Below, piece after piece: positions 53,202-64,000 of a stretch of DNA of 64,000 nucleotides. A program made the translations under genes and the position numbers. This stretch comes from Acholoe squamosa (Eukaryota; Annelida; Polychaeta; Phyllodocida; Polynoidae). How positions within the stretch are numbered: the first letter of the stretch is position 1; every line of letters starts with the position of its first letter. Where the stretch lies: contig OX439046.1 of NCBI GenBank assembly GCA_949317995.1, positions 41,702,002 through 41,766,001 on the forward strand. The letters are read 5' to 3'. The notes under the pieces were generated by a model. That model ran no database searches, had not been told where the DNA came from, and worked only from the letters and a program-made list of their open reading frames with translations.

Positions 53202-54190
53202 CACTCGATGTAGGCAAATACAGTTAATGACCCTGTCTTATGGGATCTTTGAACACCGAGACTGTGCCCCGAACTCGAAGGATGTAAGGACGGATGCAGA
53301 CCCACGGATCCCAATGGACGTATCTACATCTTCCCATCTTGATCAGGGCACACCACACAGCGACGCGGCTTGACACCGCCAAGTCCATCATCCGCTGAAT
53401 GGATCTGCAGACAAGCAGTGAACGACCCCGAAGACACCCCGAAGTCAATTATTATTGTACAGCAGACCCACTACGCCCGTGGGCTGCTATAGAACCATAT
53501 TATATATAATTTAATTAACCACTAGTCCTCTTACCCTACGCATAAAGATATTGTTTCTGTTTTAATAATTTTGATCCTAATGTCATCCACTAGGACCGAT
53601 CTCAAAATATATGTCAATTCGATTTGCTAACAGCAAAACAGAATAATTGGTGCTATAAACCTACGAGATCTGTCACCGTAATGCTATTTAATATTTCTCA
53701 GGTACACACCAATTATGTTCATACTTCGAGGGTAGTAGTGGTATAGACATATATATACATATAGTTATAAAAACCCACAGTTATTGTAAACTGTGCAAAA
53801 AAAACTAGTATATAGTGTTCATACGTGAACAACGAAAATTTTCTTTTCGGGTCATGCAACTTAGTATCACATATAATTACAAATATGGTATATCGTTATT
53901 TAACATACATTTAAATACTCTATGTACGGACTCGAACATGTTCTTCCGAACTTGTTTTGGCCCATCTCTCTCTTTAATCCTATTCCATAGTGTATGTGTA
54001 TGTTTACTTTATCTAAAATATTTATATGTGGTCGACTCCTATTATTAAGATGTCACACAAATAACATATCACATTCTACTTCGAACTCTCGTTTATTACT
54101 TCGAGCCCTTATTTTTTTAGAATAACGAAGTTGTTACTCTGTTAAGTTATCTTATTATGCACACCCCTTTCCTTATTCTGGTGGGGGTAG
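53202..54190 (+). other. 3' untranslated part of element B and PPT
   Basis: Short frames up to about 53440 look like decayed coding sequence; after that AT-rich, noncoding. GGTGGGGGTAG (54180-54190) directly before the 3' LTR is the polypurine tract. Confidence 0.6.
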
Positions 54191-54548
54191 TGTAGGGGCT
54201 CGTAGATCGTGATATAGTGTGAGCGTCTCCCTCGAGAGGGCGTTTCGAGCGGTGCGCCCATCACTGGTAGTCACTAGAGGTCTCCTCGACCCCTGGTCTC
54301 TGCGGGGTGGTTGCAGCACTGTTCGCCTCGCTCCAGCCCCTACCTGGGGCCGGGGAAGGCGTTAGTCTGGCTCTGCCTGCCAACGGAGTCGGACCACCTT
54401 TACCTGAGCTTGCTCGATAGCTAAGCAGTACACTTCTAGGTGGATGTAAAACATATACCGCAATAAATACGTGCCGGTTGCACTAACCTGAGATACCTTG
54501 TCTGGTTTTCACTTCGAACTAGTAGAGGCATTAATCCGAACCACTACA
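54191..54548 (+). repeat. 3' LTR of element B
   Basis: 358 bp, same ends as 28709-29066 and about six substitutions. Followed by the ATAG duplication and the right end of MITE E. Confidence 0.95.
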
Positions 54549-54619
54549 ATAGGATAAGGTAGAATAATTCCTAAGATCGCTGAGGTTGCAATCCCAGGAT
54601 GTTTTGAATTAACCTCCTG
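54549..54619. mobile_element. MITE E, right end
   Basis: 54571-54619 is the reverse complement of 28023-28071 (five mismatches in 49). The first four bases are the ATAG duplication from insertion of B. Confidence 0.65.
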
Positions 54620-55830
54620 GGTCTATAGGGTATCAATCCCTGGCCGTTATCTAAAACGCCACATGAACAGTACTATAAACTAATGTTAATGAGGCTTTAA
54701 CTCACCGCTGCGCCATGAGTCCCATGTTTAAACTTCTATTTTCGATGTAATCAAAGCTTTTACTTTACACACACACATCTATGGATACCATAGATGATGT
54801 TTCCATAATACTTTAGTCCATAACATTCAAAATATCCCCCTTGGAATAAATCAATTTGCAACGGTAAACCTCGAGTCACCATGCATCTCCCATGATGTGC
54901 TGACCTGGTTCTTTTCTGTCCTCTTGTAGTAGAGAGTTCCGCAGTAACTGGGTCATGGAACGACATGGCTACTTGGTTGGTTTTATAAGGAAATAGGTAG
55001 TGTTTTGCTTCTATATGAACCAGCATGGCACTGATACATCAAGCTGATAATGATAGACCCCATAGATTAAAGAATACAAAAGTTAATAACCAAATATTAT
55101 AACATAAATGTTCCTTTACCAGAGTATTTCGGAGCAAATTTTTGGTTTTAAGTTTATAATATAAACTCTCAAAAACCGTTGGAATTATGTGAATATTCAA
55201 ATTAGAAAGGAAATGGTGACCGGTTAAGCTAGGCTAACCGAGTTTTCTCTATCTAGTTTGATTAATGAGATATATCTTTATAAATGTGGTGATATGATGA
55301 GAAAAGTTGATCTCATGAGTAAACTTCAAACTGCAATATCCCAGCACTCACTGTATCAAATGCATTCTTTTTCGATTACCATGGCAACCAAAACCATGCA
55401 AAGTCAGTATTTTCTCATACCTGTTGCCATGGTAACCAGCCAAAATGGCCAATAATACATTAAAATGCACAAATATTTTCCATGCTATTTTGTTGAGCAT
55501 GAAAAAATGTACAAAGTCAATTTCCACCAAAAAATTAATACTATTTGACATTTTTTCATGATTTTTAGCCTAAATATTGATTAAATCTATAAAAAACTTT
55601 TAGGGTAGTTTAAGATTTTGTCTCAAGTTTGTAAAACTCCCATGCTAAAGGTATTAGAGATAGAGACTAACTCTTTGGACTCTGTGGATAACCCAACTCA
55701 AGCTAAGTCTAACGAAAAAAAACTGAAGAGTTTCAATGGATTTTGTGGAAGTTATAGTGTATTCAATATGGGCAAGAATAGTATAGGTTCCCTAGGATAT
55801 GTTACTCCATAGAGTCCTATAGTGCAAGCC

Positions 55831-58073
55831 ACCCCCCTCTACCCCCCCCCTTAAAAGTAGGCAACCTTTTGTGTTCAGTACTGAGTCCTATGTAAGATAA
55901 GGGGGTTTATGGAGATGTCAGGAATCTTTATCAGAGTGATATCAAATGGAAACAAGGGGCCACCTATACCAGAAACTCCTGCTGAATCCGAAATTTGTGG
56001 TATTGATTCTCAAAATATGGCCAAAGGTACCTAAAAATGAGGTTTGATGATGAGAATATTTGAAAAATGTACAAAAGTTATATTGAAAATGATTTGAACT
56101 TTTTATAGATGCAACATGCTAATCAAAGTCAGTACCTCAATCTACATATCCCAATGTTTGCCTATCCCAACCTGACAGGTACTCTGCCTGCATATGGCTC
56201 TGCCTCTCCAACATACTGCCTATCCCTTAGTCTGCCTATCAGTCATACTACCTATCCCTTGAAACATCTAGAGTTTAATTAGGTTTTCCCTCAAATGGCT
56301 TAAAGGATTAAAGTTTACCCCTCACCTTTGTACCTAATTTTCTCTGTACATTCTTACCATTAGTCTACCTATCCTCAATCTGCCTATCATTCACTTTACC
56401 TATCCCTCATGGTGACTATCCCCCAACTCTGCACATCCCTCATATTTGACTGGCACATATGTGATATTACCTAGCACCAATGTATCTTTTGAATATGCTC
56501 ACCTTACAAGGTACCCTCTGTGCCTATCTCTTAAAACTGTTTATTATCTATCCTCCTTGCTACCCATCCTCTTCAATACCTATCCCTCAAGCTCACTTTA
56601 TAGCTTTCCTACCTATCACAGCTTGATCAGCTGGGATAGCTCACATCCAACCTTTATTATGATCTCTTAGTCAACCTATCCCCTAAAGAACAAATCCAAC
56701 AGCCTACCTCAAGCATACATCTACTGATCACTCATGTTATATATCCTTGAGGTTACCTATCCTTCAGGGTGCCTATCCTTCATGGTATATAGCCTTCAGT
56801 CTACCTAACCAGCTATCTATGTATCTCTCACCTTGTATTCTATTCTTTCTACCTTTATAATAGCTCTTATAGTCCATGCCTTGTGAAATATACCTATCGC
56901 TCATTGTACCTATCCTCAAGTCTGCATATCACTCATGTTTACCTTACATATCCCTCAGCCCATTGAATTATCATGCTTTTCTTAAATGCCTCACCATGGC
57001 TATCATTAGACTAGCTAACTTCCTATCCTACATGTCTGTTGTTTATTCCCCTCTTCCTATCCTCCATGCTGCATATCATTCATGCTATCCCACTTGACAA
57101 CGAAACATTTTTAAGGTAATAAACTGAGGGCTATATACCATGAAGGATAGGTAGCCTGAAGGATAGGTAGCCTGAAGGATATATAGCATGAGTGATAGGT
57201 AGATGTATGCGTGAGGTAGAATGTTAAATTTGTTCCTTAGGGGAGAGGTTGGCTAAGAGATCAAAATGAAGTTGGTTGTGAGCTATCCCAGCTGAACATG
57301 AGGGATAGGTATTGAAGAGGATGGGTAGCAAGGAGGATAGGTAGCATGTGTAATAAACAGTTTAAGAGTTAGGCATAGAGAGTACCTTATGAAGTGAGCA
57401 TATTCAAAAGGTACATTGGTGCTAGGTAATATCACAGATGTGCCAGTCAAACATGAGGGATGTGAAGAGTTGGGGGATAGTCACCATGAGGGATAGGTAA
57501 AGTGAATGATAGGCAGATTGAGGATAGGTAGACTAATGGTAAGAGTGTACAGAGAAAATTAGGTACAAAGGTGAGGGGTAAACTTTAATCCTTTAAGCCA
57601 TTTGAGGGAAAACCTAATTAAACTCTAGATGTTTCAAGGGATAGGTACATGTAGTATGAGTGATAGGTAGACTAAGGGATAGGCAGTATGTTGGAGAGGC
57701 AGAGCCATACACAGGTAGAGTACTTGTCAGGTTGAGATAGGCAGACATTGGGATTTGTAGATTGAGGTATTGACTTTGATTAGCATGTTGCATCTAAAAA
57801 AAAATCAAATCATTTTCAATATAACTTTTGTACATTTTTAAAATATTCTCATCATCAAACCTCATTTTTAGGTACTTTTGGTCAAATTTTGAGAATCAAG
57901 ATCACAAATTTTGGATTCAGCAGGAGTTTTTGGTTTAGGTGGCCCCTTGTTTCCATTTGATATCATTCTGATAAAGATTCCTGACATCTCTATAAACCCC
58001 CTTATCCTACATAGGACTCAATACTGAACACAAAAGGGAGCCTACTTTGAAGGGGGGGTAGAGGGGGGGGGGT
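55831..58073. mobile_element. 2.2-kb foldback element with arms of about 950-970 bp
   Basis: 55831-56800 is inverted at 57123-58073. For example TTCCTGACATCT... near 57985 is the complement of AGATGTCAGGAA near 55914, and ATGCAACATGCTAATCAAAG (56108-56127) mirrors 57774-57793. The outer ends are C-rich/G-rich tracts. The inner parts of the arms and the 322-bp loop are built of degenerate CCTATCCCTCA-type units. No coding frame. Arm identity is roughly 90% by eye, so the arms are not freshly made. Confidence 0.85.
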
Positions 58074-58297
58074 CTGTTACACTGTGTCCATAGGTAAAGC
58101 TCTGAGTTTCACCTCCTATCTATTGAAGCTTCTTGATATGGGCCAGAAATCGGCCTAAATCGGCCAAAACTACGCATTAATGCATAGTTGGTAAAGGAGG
58201 AGTTAATGTGAATATAAGTATCCTCATTCCGGGGTGCATACCACGACCATGCCTGGCAACATCTATAAGAAATAACACAGCGACTTCCAGTCAAAAC

Positions 58298-58356
58298 ATG
58301 GCTTCCTTGCTTGGATTATACAAAGATTATTTTGACATCATTTCCGGGGTTATACG
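58298..58356 (+). CDS. candidate first coding exon, copy 2
   Basis: Same 19-codon peptide and GTAAGA donor as 21571-21629; only synonymous differences inside the coding part. No downstream exon was recognised before the Polinton region. Confidence 0.35.
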
Positions 58357-59332
58357 GTAAGAAATTAATGCAAAATGAAGGAATTAGTGCGATAAACGCA
58401 TTAACGAATTGAGAACATACCACTTGTGGGTTATTGTTCATTGTAACCCCCCGAGTGGGTTTGCGTTATAATGAACAAATTCTCAAGGGTGGTAGGTTAT
58501 TGATTCATTTATACCTTAATAACCATTTAGGAAGGCCATTCTAGAATTGTCTATCAATAGCAGAAGGAAAAGACTGTCACAATATAAATCAGCCTGCAAA
58601 AACTCTCACCAATTAAAATCTCTTCCCCCAACCTGTCCCTTCAAGGCTTTATCCTTGCCTTGTGGTCTTAGTGCTTATATCGCATAGATCACCTGTTTTT
58701 TACTCCTTGAGTATTCTGCCTGTCAGGAGGATTTATACCTCTTGATCTAATCTTATTCGGATGAATCATGACATAACATGCACTGGATTCTACATGGGCA
58801 AATAATAAATGTAGCTGGTGGAGGGCAATAAGACATGTGGTCAGCTTTTGTTTATTCTAGCATCAAGAGTTAATTTATCCTGCTGTCCGACCTGTGTCTA
58901 CCCTGGGTGGATGTTTGTATGCCAGGCAGTCAGTTATGACAAATCGCACAAAATAAAGTCATGCACCCTGAAGCTGATCTACATAGGCCATCCATTCCTT
59001 TAAGTCTGACAAGGATGCCAAAACCCAATCCGTTGCTGAATGCTAGATGAAAACGTGGCGGCCATCAAGACCTAGATCTGCCTTCTATGAAGCATGTGGA
59101 TAGCATGTAATAAGAGGTACGCTGTATGAAATGTATTGTTTCGATAATCAGTTTGACAGTTCTGTCGTTCATTGTAATAATCATCTACTCCCAATGGGGG
59201 AGGAAAAGGGCACTTTATTATATGTGTACATATAACTGGAATTGTATCTTAATGCGTGTATTATCCTCCGACCAGTAGTGAGAGAATTGCATTGTGAGAG
59301 AAATGTGGATGAACTTTTATATTTTTAATGCC

Positions 59333-60309
59333 AACAACACTGATTGCATTACATTGCTAGAGCACACAGAAATGTAAAAACCTAGAGCAATATCTGAACA
59401 TTTGAAAAGGTAATTAAGCTATTCAATTAGGCTCAGCACTTGTTCACAGAGCTGTGATTATGTAGATTATAGTGAATAGGATAATATACAGCAGATTCTT
59501 CTGTTGGTGTCAGAGAGACCCTTTAATTACTCCCCAAGGCGAATCATTGTAGTTCTATGAGGGCTTTATAAGTGTCTGCTTAGAGAAAAATAGCTGTGAT
59601 TAATGGGAGGCCCCTTTGCCAAACTGATATTAAAAACTAGCTGTCTGAAATCTACAGCCTCTGAGTCTGAGTCTGCTAATTGCAAAACATAAAAGTTAGC
59701 ATCCTATACAGCATTCCATGTGATATCTGACAAAGGCCGGCACTAAGTGCACTCATGCTGTCTCATCTAATCTCACCCTGTCTCCATCTGCACCCTGCTT
59801 CCCATTAAACCATTAGAGCCCCAGAAATCTAATGGACAATGCTCTCAATCTATTCTTGTGACTTTGAAACCAGAATGTTGTAGTATGTATAGACCTATTG
59901 ATAGAGCAATGCAAAATAGATAGATGAATTGGCTCGAGGGGACCGGTAAAAACAATAGAATTGAAAGAAGCCCTCTGACGTGAATTTATCAAGTATTCAT
60001 AGTAGCCAATAGGGTAGATTAACCTTAAGACGGCCGTTCCTGTGCAGTTTTTTAATTATGGCTTTGTAGTAGCTAATATCTCTGAAACCAAAAACTTCTC
60101 AGACTTCCCCAATGTACTAAATGAAAGATTATTGTTAGGGGTTTTGTATCTGTTACCTGTCTGATATCCATGTGTAATTTCCATATCTTGTTTTGAACAT
60201 TTCCGATCATCCCATTTGGTCTATTTTAACCTTGAGGCATCCAAGTAGTAAAGTATGTATTGGAACGGGACTATAGTTAAGTACTGTTTATTACTCACTC
60301 GACCTGCAG
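59333..60309. other. unique-looking spacer, no gene
   Basis: No coding signal, repeat or RNA gene recognised. Confidence 0.4.
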
Positions 60310-60551
60310 CCAATCAGAGGGCTCCATTTGGTCACATGACCCATTGCCATGGCAACGTGACCTATTTAGGGGGTCACATGACCACCTTTTATCCAATCAG
60401 AGGCCAGCATTCTGGTAACCATGGTAAAGTGACCTACTTAGGGGGTCACATGACCACCTCTCAGCCAATCAGAGACCAGCATTCTTGGTAACCTTGGTAA
60501 TGTGACCTAATTAGGGGATAAGTTGGTGGTCACATGGTCATGTGGGCGGGG
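60310..60551 (+). promoter_or_regulatory. 82-bp tandem promoter-like array: CCAAT boxes, E-boxes, GC box
   Basis: Three units of 82-83 bp. CCAATCAGA occurs at 60310, 60393 and 60475; GTCACATGACC (E-box CACATG) at 60331, 60373 and 60445; a fourth E-box lies in a palindrome (CACATGGTCATGTG, 60531-60544), followed by GGGCGGGG. CCATGGCAAC and GGTAACCATGGTAA sit between the boxes. Position and content fit an enhancer or promoter for the TATA at 60776. Confidence 0.55.
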
Positions 60552-60775
60552 TTAATTATGCTAATGAGATATACCAAAATCATCAGCGAAATCGGTCAGA
60601 ATTTACTGGAGGGAAACATTCCGCTCACGGAGAACCAACCAGAAAGTCTTAGAGAATCTGCTGACGTCTTGAGGACGGTGAGCAAAAAAACTAGGTCCGT
60701 CAAAAGAAAGAGAAAAGTCTTGGTTTGAAGGGGTGGTTTCCTAATTCCCGCTCTGATAGGCATGGCCTTACCCCT

Positions 60776-60783
60776 TATATAAA
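60776..60783 (+). promoter_or_regulatory. TATA box before the Polinton-type genes
   Basis: TATATAAA, 73 bases before the ATG at 60849; a start of transcription near 60805-60810 would fit. Confidence 0.5.
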
Positions 60784-60848
60784 GGATTCTCCACATATAG
60801 AGCTCGTCATTCGACACCTCTCCACCACGGCCACTTACCTCGAAGACG

Positions 60849-61990
60849 ATGACTGACCCGGAGGAGCAACACTACAAGCGCTTGGCTCTCATCAATCCTA
60901 AGACCCCCTCGAAATTACAGGGAGTTCCTGATGTTGCCCCAGCTGCTGCTCTTGCTGGTGACGGTGATGGTGCTGCTTGTGGTGTTGCTGCTGGAGTTGG
61001 TGTACCTCCTACCCTCTGCTTCCGACACCGCTGCCGCCGCCGCAGTATTCCCATCCCTCAATAACATGGCTTATTACTACAGACAGGCGGAACAAGCACT
61101 ACATCCCAATGCAGCATTACACCAGGTGCCACAGTTTGTCTACAGGGACCTGAACCTAGTGTTGAACGACCCCACTTTGAAATCACGCGAAAAATGCTGA
61201 AATACAAGAAACTTTTGAACAGGTTACAATTTCTCCTCGCCAATCCAAACAACCACACGATTCCCGCTTTTGCTCCTGTGAGACTGCCGCCGCCGCCCGA
61301 AAAACCTCCCTCTCTCCTTGAGGGGTTGCTCGAAGAGGAAACGCAACACCACCACCAAACTCTTCAAGAAACTGCAGAAATCCGACTTGGTCAGGTGGAA
61401 TGACGACGGCTCGGTGAGCAAGATAATGGGTGAGAAAACGAATCCCGACGACTGAATAAGCATAGTGGACTTACTGAACTACGCTGCCAGGATGAGGAAA
61501 ACGGTGACGACGAGACCTGAGGGGTACACACCGTTCAAGGAAATCCTGAGGGTGGAAGATCCCACTGGTTCCTTGATCGGAAACCAGCTCTATAAAACAA
61601 CCAGTGGTGCCAAAGCTTCACACGGTACACCTCTCGGCAGAGGGAGGAAGCGACCGATCACCAACAAGGAAGACGACGACTTTGACGAAAACTATTACGA
61701 CGGAGACGACACTCGTAGGTGCCTCCTCGTTTTCTCCCCGTTTTTCCCATCGTAAGGGGGGCGACGACGAGGACGAAATTTATGAAACTCCGACTACCTT
61801 TAAAAAAACGCCTCGACCTGACTCCTTCAGGAAAAGCACCCAAGGAAAGAAAAGGAGATCGCGCAGTCGTGCCACCCCGCTATGGCTAAAAAAAAAGAGA
61901 TGTGTGGTGGCTAAATACACTGACGTAAAAGCACCCTCCAGTTTCACCAGCCTCACCAAACTCCAGAAACAACATTTCCGCCACCGAGAT
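60849..61990 (+). pseudogene. Polinton/adintovirus-type accessory ORF, several frameshifts
   Basis: Pieces in different frames read as one protein. ATG 60849 (MTDPEEQHYKRLALINPK); a GCT-rich low-complexity part; 'FVYRDLNLVLNDPTLKSREK' (about 61138-61197) continuing as 'KYKKLLNRLQFLLAN' in the next frame; then, after another shift, 'KSDLVRWNDDGSVSKIMG' and 'SIVDLLNYAARMRKTV', 'EGYTPFKEILRVEDP', 'GSLIGNQ'; and a basic, acidic-tract end. Ordered pieces of this kind occur in proteins of Polinton/adintovirus elements next to the capsid genes. At least three indels. The exact role is not known to me, so only the element type is asserted. Confidence 0.5.
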
Positions 61991-61993
61991 CCG

Positions 61994-62229
61994 CCTTCGT
62001 CCGAGACGCCTTAGTGTCTGTGGATCAACAGTGGCAGTTAGATTTGATGGACATGCAAGCTTTGGCGTCTTACAACGACGCGTTCCACTATGTGGTCACG
62101 GCCATCGATGTTTTCTCCAGGTACGCGCGGGCTGGTCCTTCAGTCAAGGGTAAACGCTTAGCTTCCGTGCGTTGGAAGGGTTACGGCAACAAGTTCAACG
62201 AGTGGATTCCTGTTAAGCAAATTACGTAG
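61994..62229 (+). pseudogene. Polinton integrase, core deleted, chromodomain retained
   Basis: 'SVDQQWQLDLMDMQAL' with the first catalytic Asp, then 'FHYVVTAIDVFSRYARAG', is the start of a retrovirus-type integrase core as found in Polintons. After 'PSVKG' it jumps to 'ASVRWKGYGNKFNEWIP', a chromodomain, and stops at 62227-62229. The parts that hold the second and third catalytic acids are missing in frame, which gives a neat 70-codon core-chromodomain fusion. It cannot integrate DNA. The N-terminal zinc part is not found in the same frame. Confidence 0.75.
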
Positions 62230-62242
62230 GAGGAAAAAAAAA

Positions 62243-63328
62243 TGATCATCACCCTAGCTAGCAACAGTTCTATGGACTATTACCCTGACAACACCTTGAC
62301 TACTTTCGGAATGTGCTTCGACTCGCTGCTCCTTCTGTCAGAGGACCACGAAGCGGCTCTTAGTGAAATCATCCTCCTGACATAATGGAGCAACGTGCGA
62401 GATGACGACATGATCATGGTTGTTCCTCTGCGCACAGTGAACTCGCTGGCTAAGGCGAGAAAAGTTTTGAAAAGAGACGAAAATGCCAAACAGGAAACCG
62501 ATCGCGGTGAACAGGCAAATTGACCTGAAGAAAATCCTCTACAGCACTAATCCTCTGAATGAAACGGAGAACTTTTCTGGTGAGAACCCAATGACGGAGC
62601 TCTTAGAAAAAGAGTTGGAGGACCATATATTAAAACCTGGGAAGAAGTCGAAGCACCACGTCGTGTTGACATGGGAAAAATCGCAGTTCAAAGTCTACCT
62701 GTCGACTTTCCAGAAAAGGCAGAGAATGAGGAGTCTGCTGGCGCAAAACTTGGTTCTGAAAATGGAGCGAACAAGGAAGGTGTGAACATTCAACCGAACA
62801 TATTTCCTGTGCCACCCGTTTTCACGGCGACCAACGCTCGGAGGTGAAAACTTCCTAGTGCGGGGGTTCAAAGAGATTTTCTCTTACAACTCGCTGACGA
62901 GGCGTGTCACCATTAACATGCCTTGATTCACGGTCATGATCATCACCAAGCATCTGGCACACATTCTAGGATTCAGGAACAAGACTTAATTTGTGACGCC
63001 GACCACCGCCCTCTATATCATGGACCCCTTCAGAGACATGTACTCTGTGTATGTGTACACGGACGCCATTCAAGAGAGACCCGTGGGTGATATGCACGTG
63101 CCTCTGTAACACTGCGTCGCAGTCGATAGAAGCGGAAAGCAAAGAGGGGAACACAAGCTGTGAGTTTTCCATATTTGGATTATTTTCCCTTGAAATCCAG
63201 AAGGTTGGACTAGATTGGGGTCTACTTAAGAGACAGAACTGGCTGACCCATACCATTCATGAGAGACAAGGTGACGGTGACACTTCATTTGAGACCCGTC
63301 GAGCGTTAACTGAAGAGGTGCAGACATG
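62243..63328 (+). pseudogene. penton-like minor capsid protein, Polinton type
   Basis: Begins ATG 62243 (MIITLASNSSMDYYPDNTL) with 'HEAALSEI' after it, continues through 'RDDDMIMVVPLRTVN', then, in shifted frames, 'FSYNSLTRRVTINMP', 'KHLAHILGFRNKT', 'MYSVYVYTDAIQERP', 'VGDMHVPL' and finally 'PIPFMRDKVTVTLHLRP'. In this order these match the single jelly-roll minor capsid type of Polintons. TAA 62382-62384 and several other stops and frameshifts break it. Confidence 0.65.
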
Positions 63329-63370
63329 ATATGTACGTACTTTTTGTAGTCGTAGAAGTGTACCGCCGGA

Positions 63371-63637
63371 GGACAGGGGTACAGCGATTACTACAACGCT
63401 CAGTTCGGTGGCGGTATCGACGTACACAGTGGACGACCTTCCCAGAAAGGTCACGGTTTTGGAGGTGCGCTCTTGGGTCTCATGATGGCGGGAGGGACTT
63501 TTAAGAAGAGCGTGAAAGAAAGAGGGGTAGGTGCTCTAAAGAATCTGGCGGGTAAGGTACTCTCTCCGGGGGAAAAAAAAGGCGGCTACCAAACGTCGGA
63601 CGTAAAAGACGCCGGGGTGACAATTTTTGTTTGCTAG
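63371..63637 (+). pseudogene. small Gly/His/Lys-rich virion-type protein, Polinton type
   Basis: Open frame of 88 codons without ATG: 'GQGYSDYYNAQFGGGIDVH', then 'QKGHGFGGALLGLMMAG', 'FKKSVKERGVGALKNLAGK'. A Gly-His-Gly motif followed by an amphipathic basic helix just upstream of the capsid gene is the pattern of the small pVI/pX-like virion protein in adintovirus/Polinton elements. The start codon is missing, and TAG lies 15 bases upstream. Confidence 0.5.
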
Positions 63638-63714
63638 GCGACCGACCTATAGATAAAAGGACTAGGTTAGCGGTCACCGGCGTCAGTCTACCAACGACGT
63701 GAAGAGGGAGCGCA

Positions 63715-64000
63715 ATGGCCTATGTACACGAGAACAGCAGAGAGTGTGCTCTCTCTGAGCTCGACCTGCACGCCATAGCACCGACTCAGACCACTATCCT
63801 GAAGTCGATCTTTGTCGGGTTAGAGATGAAAAACTCTTTGGGAGACGGAAGCAACATAAATTTTACTCTCAGTAAGTCGCAAGAGTACACGGACCTAAAC
63901 GAAAACTACCTGCATCTAGAATGGGAGGTCCTGAAACCAAACGGCGAAGCTCCGGACGCTAACGACAAGGTGGCTCCGGTGAACAACTTGGCTCACTAGC
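63715..64000 (+). pseudogene. jelly-roll capsid protein, N-terminal part, cut by window edge
   Basis: ATG 63715 opens 'MAYVHENSRECALSELDLH', 'PTQTTILKSIFVG', 'EYTDLNENYLHLEWEVL' and 'VAPVNNLAH', a start characteristic of the capsid protein family of Polinton-like elements (C. elegans F54H12.2 type). A TAG (63997-63999) follows 'NNLAH', where the family is expected to go on; a one-base insertion next to it would explain this. Whether it is the major or a minor capsid protein cannot be decided from 94 residues. Confidence 0.6.

Larger units (their letters stand above)
54621..59332. repeat. R1 repeat, copy 2, interrupted by a foldback element
   Basis: 54621-55712 and 58150-59332 match 20260-22609; the sequence between is extra. 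55713-55830 and 58074-58149 flank the palindrome, are absent from copy 1 and have no partner in the window. Copy 2 lacks about 70 bases present in copy 1 near 21010-21080. R1 starts at the same base (GTCTATAGG) after unrelated flanks, which supports a defined left end. Confidence 0.8.

Noticed and set aside
52784..53314. Antisense 176-codon ORF opposite the extra ORF of B
   Set aside because: Plus-strand frame has coherent coiled-coil sequence and codon use; the antisense frame is a shadow.
60931..61060. Leu-rich hydrophobic N-terminus as a membrane protein
   Set aside because: Produced by reading a GCT/GTT-type repeat in another frame; the neighbouring frame joins sensible protein.
1..64000. 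tRNA, rRNA or other structured RNA genes
   Set aside because: None recognised by eye on either strand; a covariance-model scan would be needed to exclude them.

Overview
The window reads as an animal (metazoan) intergenic region made almost entirely of mobile elements nested in one another. No complete host gene was found. AT-rich spacers, TATA/CCAAT/AATAAA signals, consensus splice sites, Ty3/gypsy elements with an env-like third gene, a CR1-like LINE, MITEs, a foldback element and a Polinton/adintovirus remnant together fit a marine invertebrate. The phylum cannot be fixed from sequence reading alone.

Layout. 1-2223: 3' part of an env-bearing Ty3/gypsy element ('D'; env with one stop and one frameshift) and an LTR-like block. 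2224-4182: sequence with splice-like signals and one Arg-rich ORF. 4183-19026: 'A', an almost complete 14.8-kb env-bearing gypsy element: long LTR, PBS, a 20-bp minisatellite in the leader, gag, pro, RT-RNase H, IN, env, a repeat-rich post-env region, PPT and a truncated 3' LTR. 19027-20259: a junction hairpin and a probable solo LTR. 20260-22609 and 54621-59332: two copies of a 2.35-kb repeat ('R1'), each carrying the same exon-like ATG segment; the second copy also contains a 2.2-kb foldback palindrome. 22633-28022: MITEs, including four copies of one family, and simple repeats.

28023-54619 is a three-level nest. A MITE ('E') was split by gypsy element 'B' (two 358-bp LTRs, 4-bp duplication ATAG, about 6 LTR differences). 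B was then hit in pol by 'C' (32767-42541, duplication ATAT), a gutted relative of A with no intact protein gene. B also holds, in its integrase gene, a minus-strand CR1-like LINE (about 45191-52418). That LINE is the most unusual object here. Its first ORF joins an RRM-like segment to a NADAR (YbiA/DUF1768) domain, its second ORF is an SGNH/GDSL hydrolase, and its third is endonuclease-RT.

60310-64000: a promoter-like array (CCAAT boxes, CACATG E-boxes, GC box, TATA), then a decayed Polinton/adintovirus-type element: an accessory virion-type ORF, an integrase whose catalytic core has been deleted so that its start is joined to the chromodomain, a penton-like gene, a small Gly/His/Lys-rich virion-type ORF, and the start of a jelly-roll capsid gene that runs off the window.

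How the genes work together. In A, B and C the genes follow the usual gag-pro-pol(-env) plan of reverse-transcribing elements. In the LINE, ORF1 would bind the RNA, ORF2 would cut and copy, and the two extra enzyme domains would act on cofactor or nucleic-acid modification (NADAR) and on esters or lipids (SGNH). Almost every coding region carries stops, frameshifts or a changed catalytic residue, so the copies here look inactive. All family assignments come from motif reading; no search was run.
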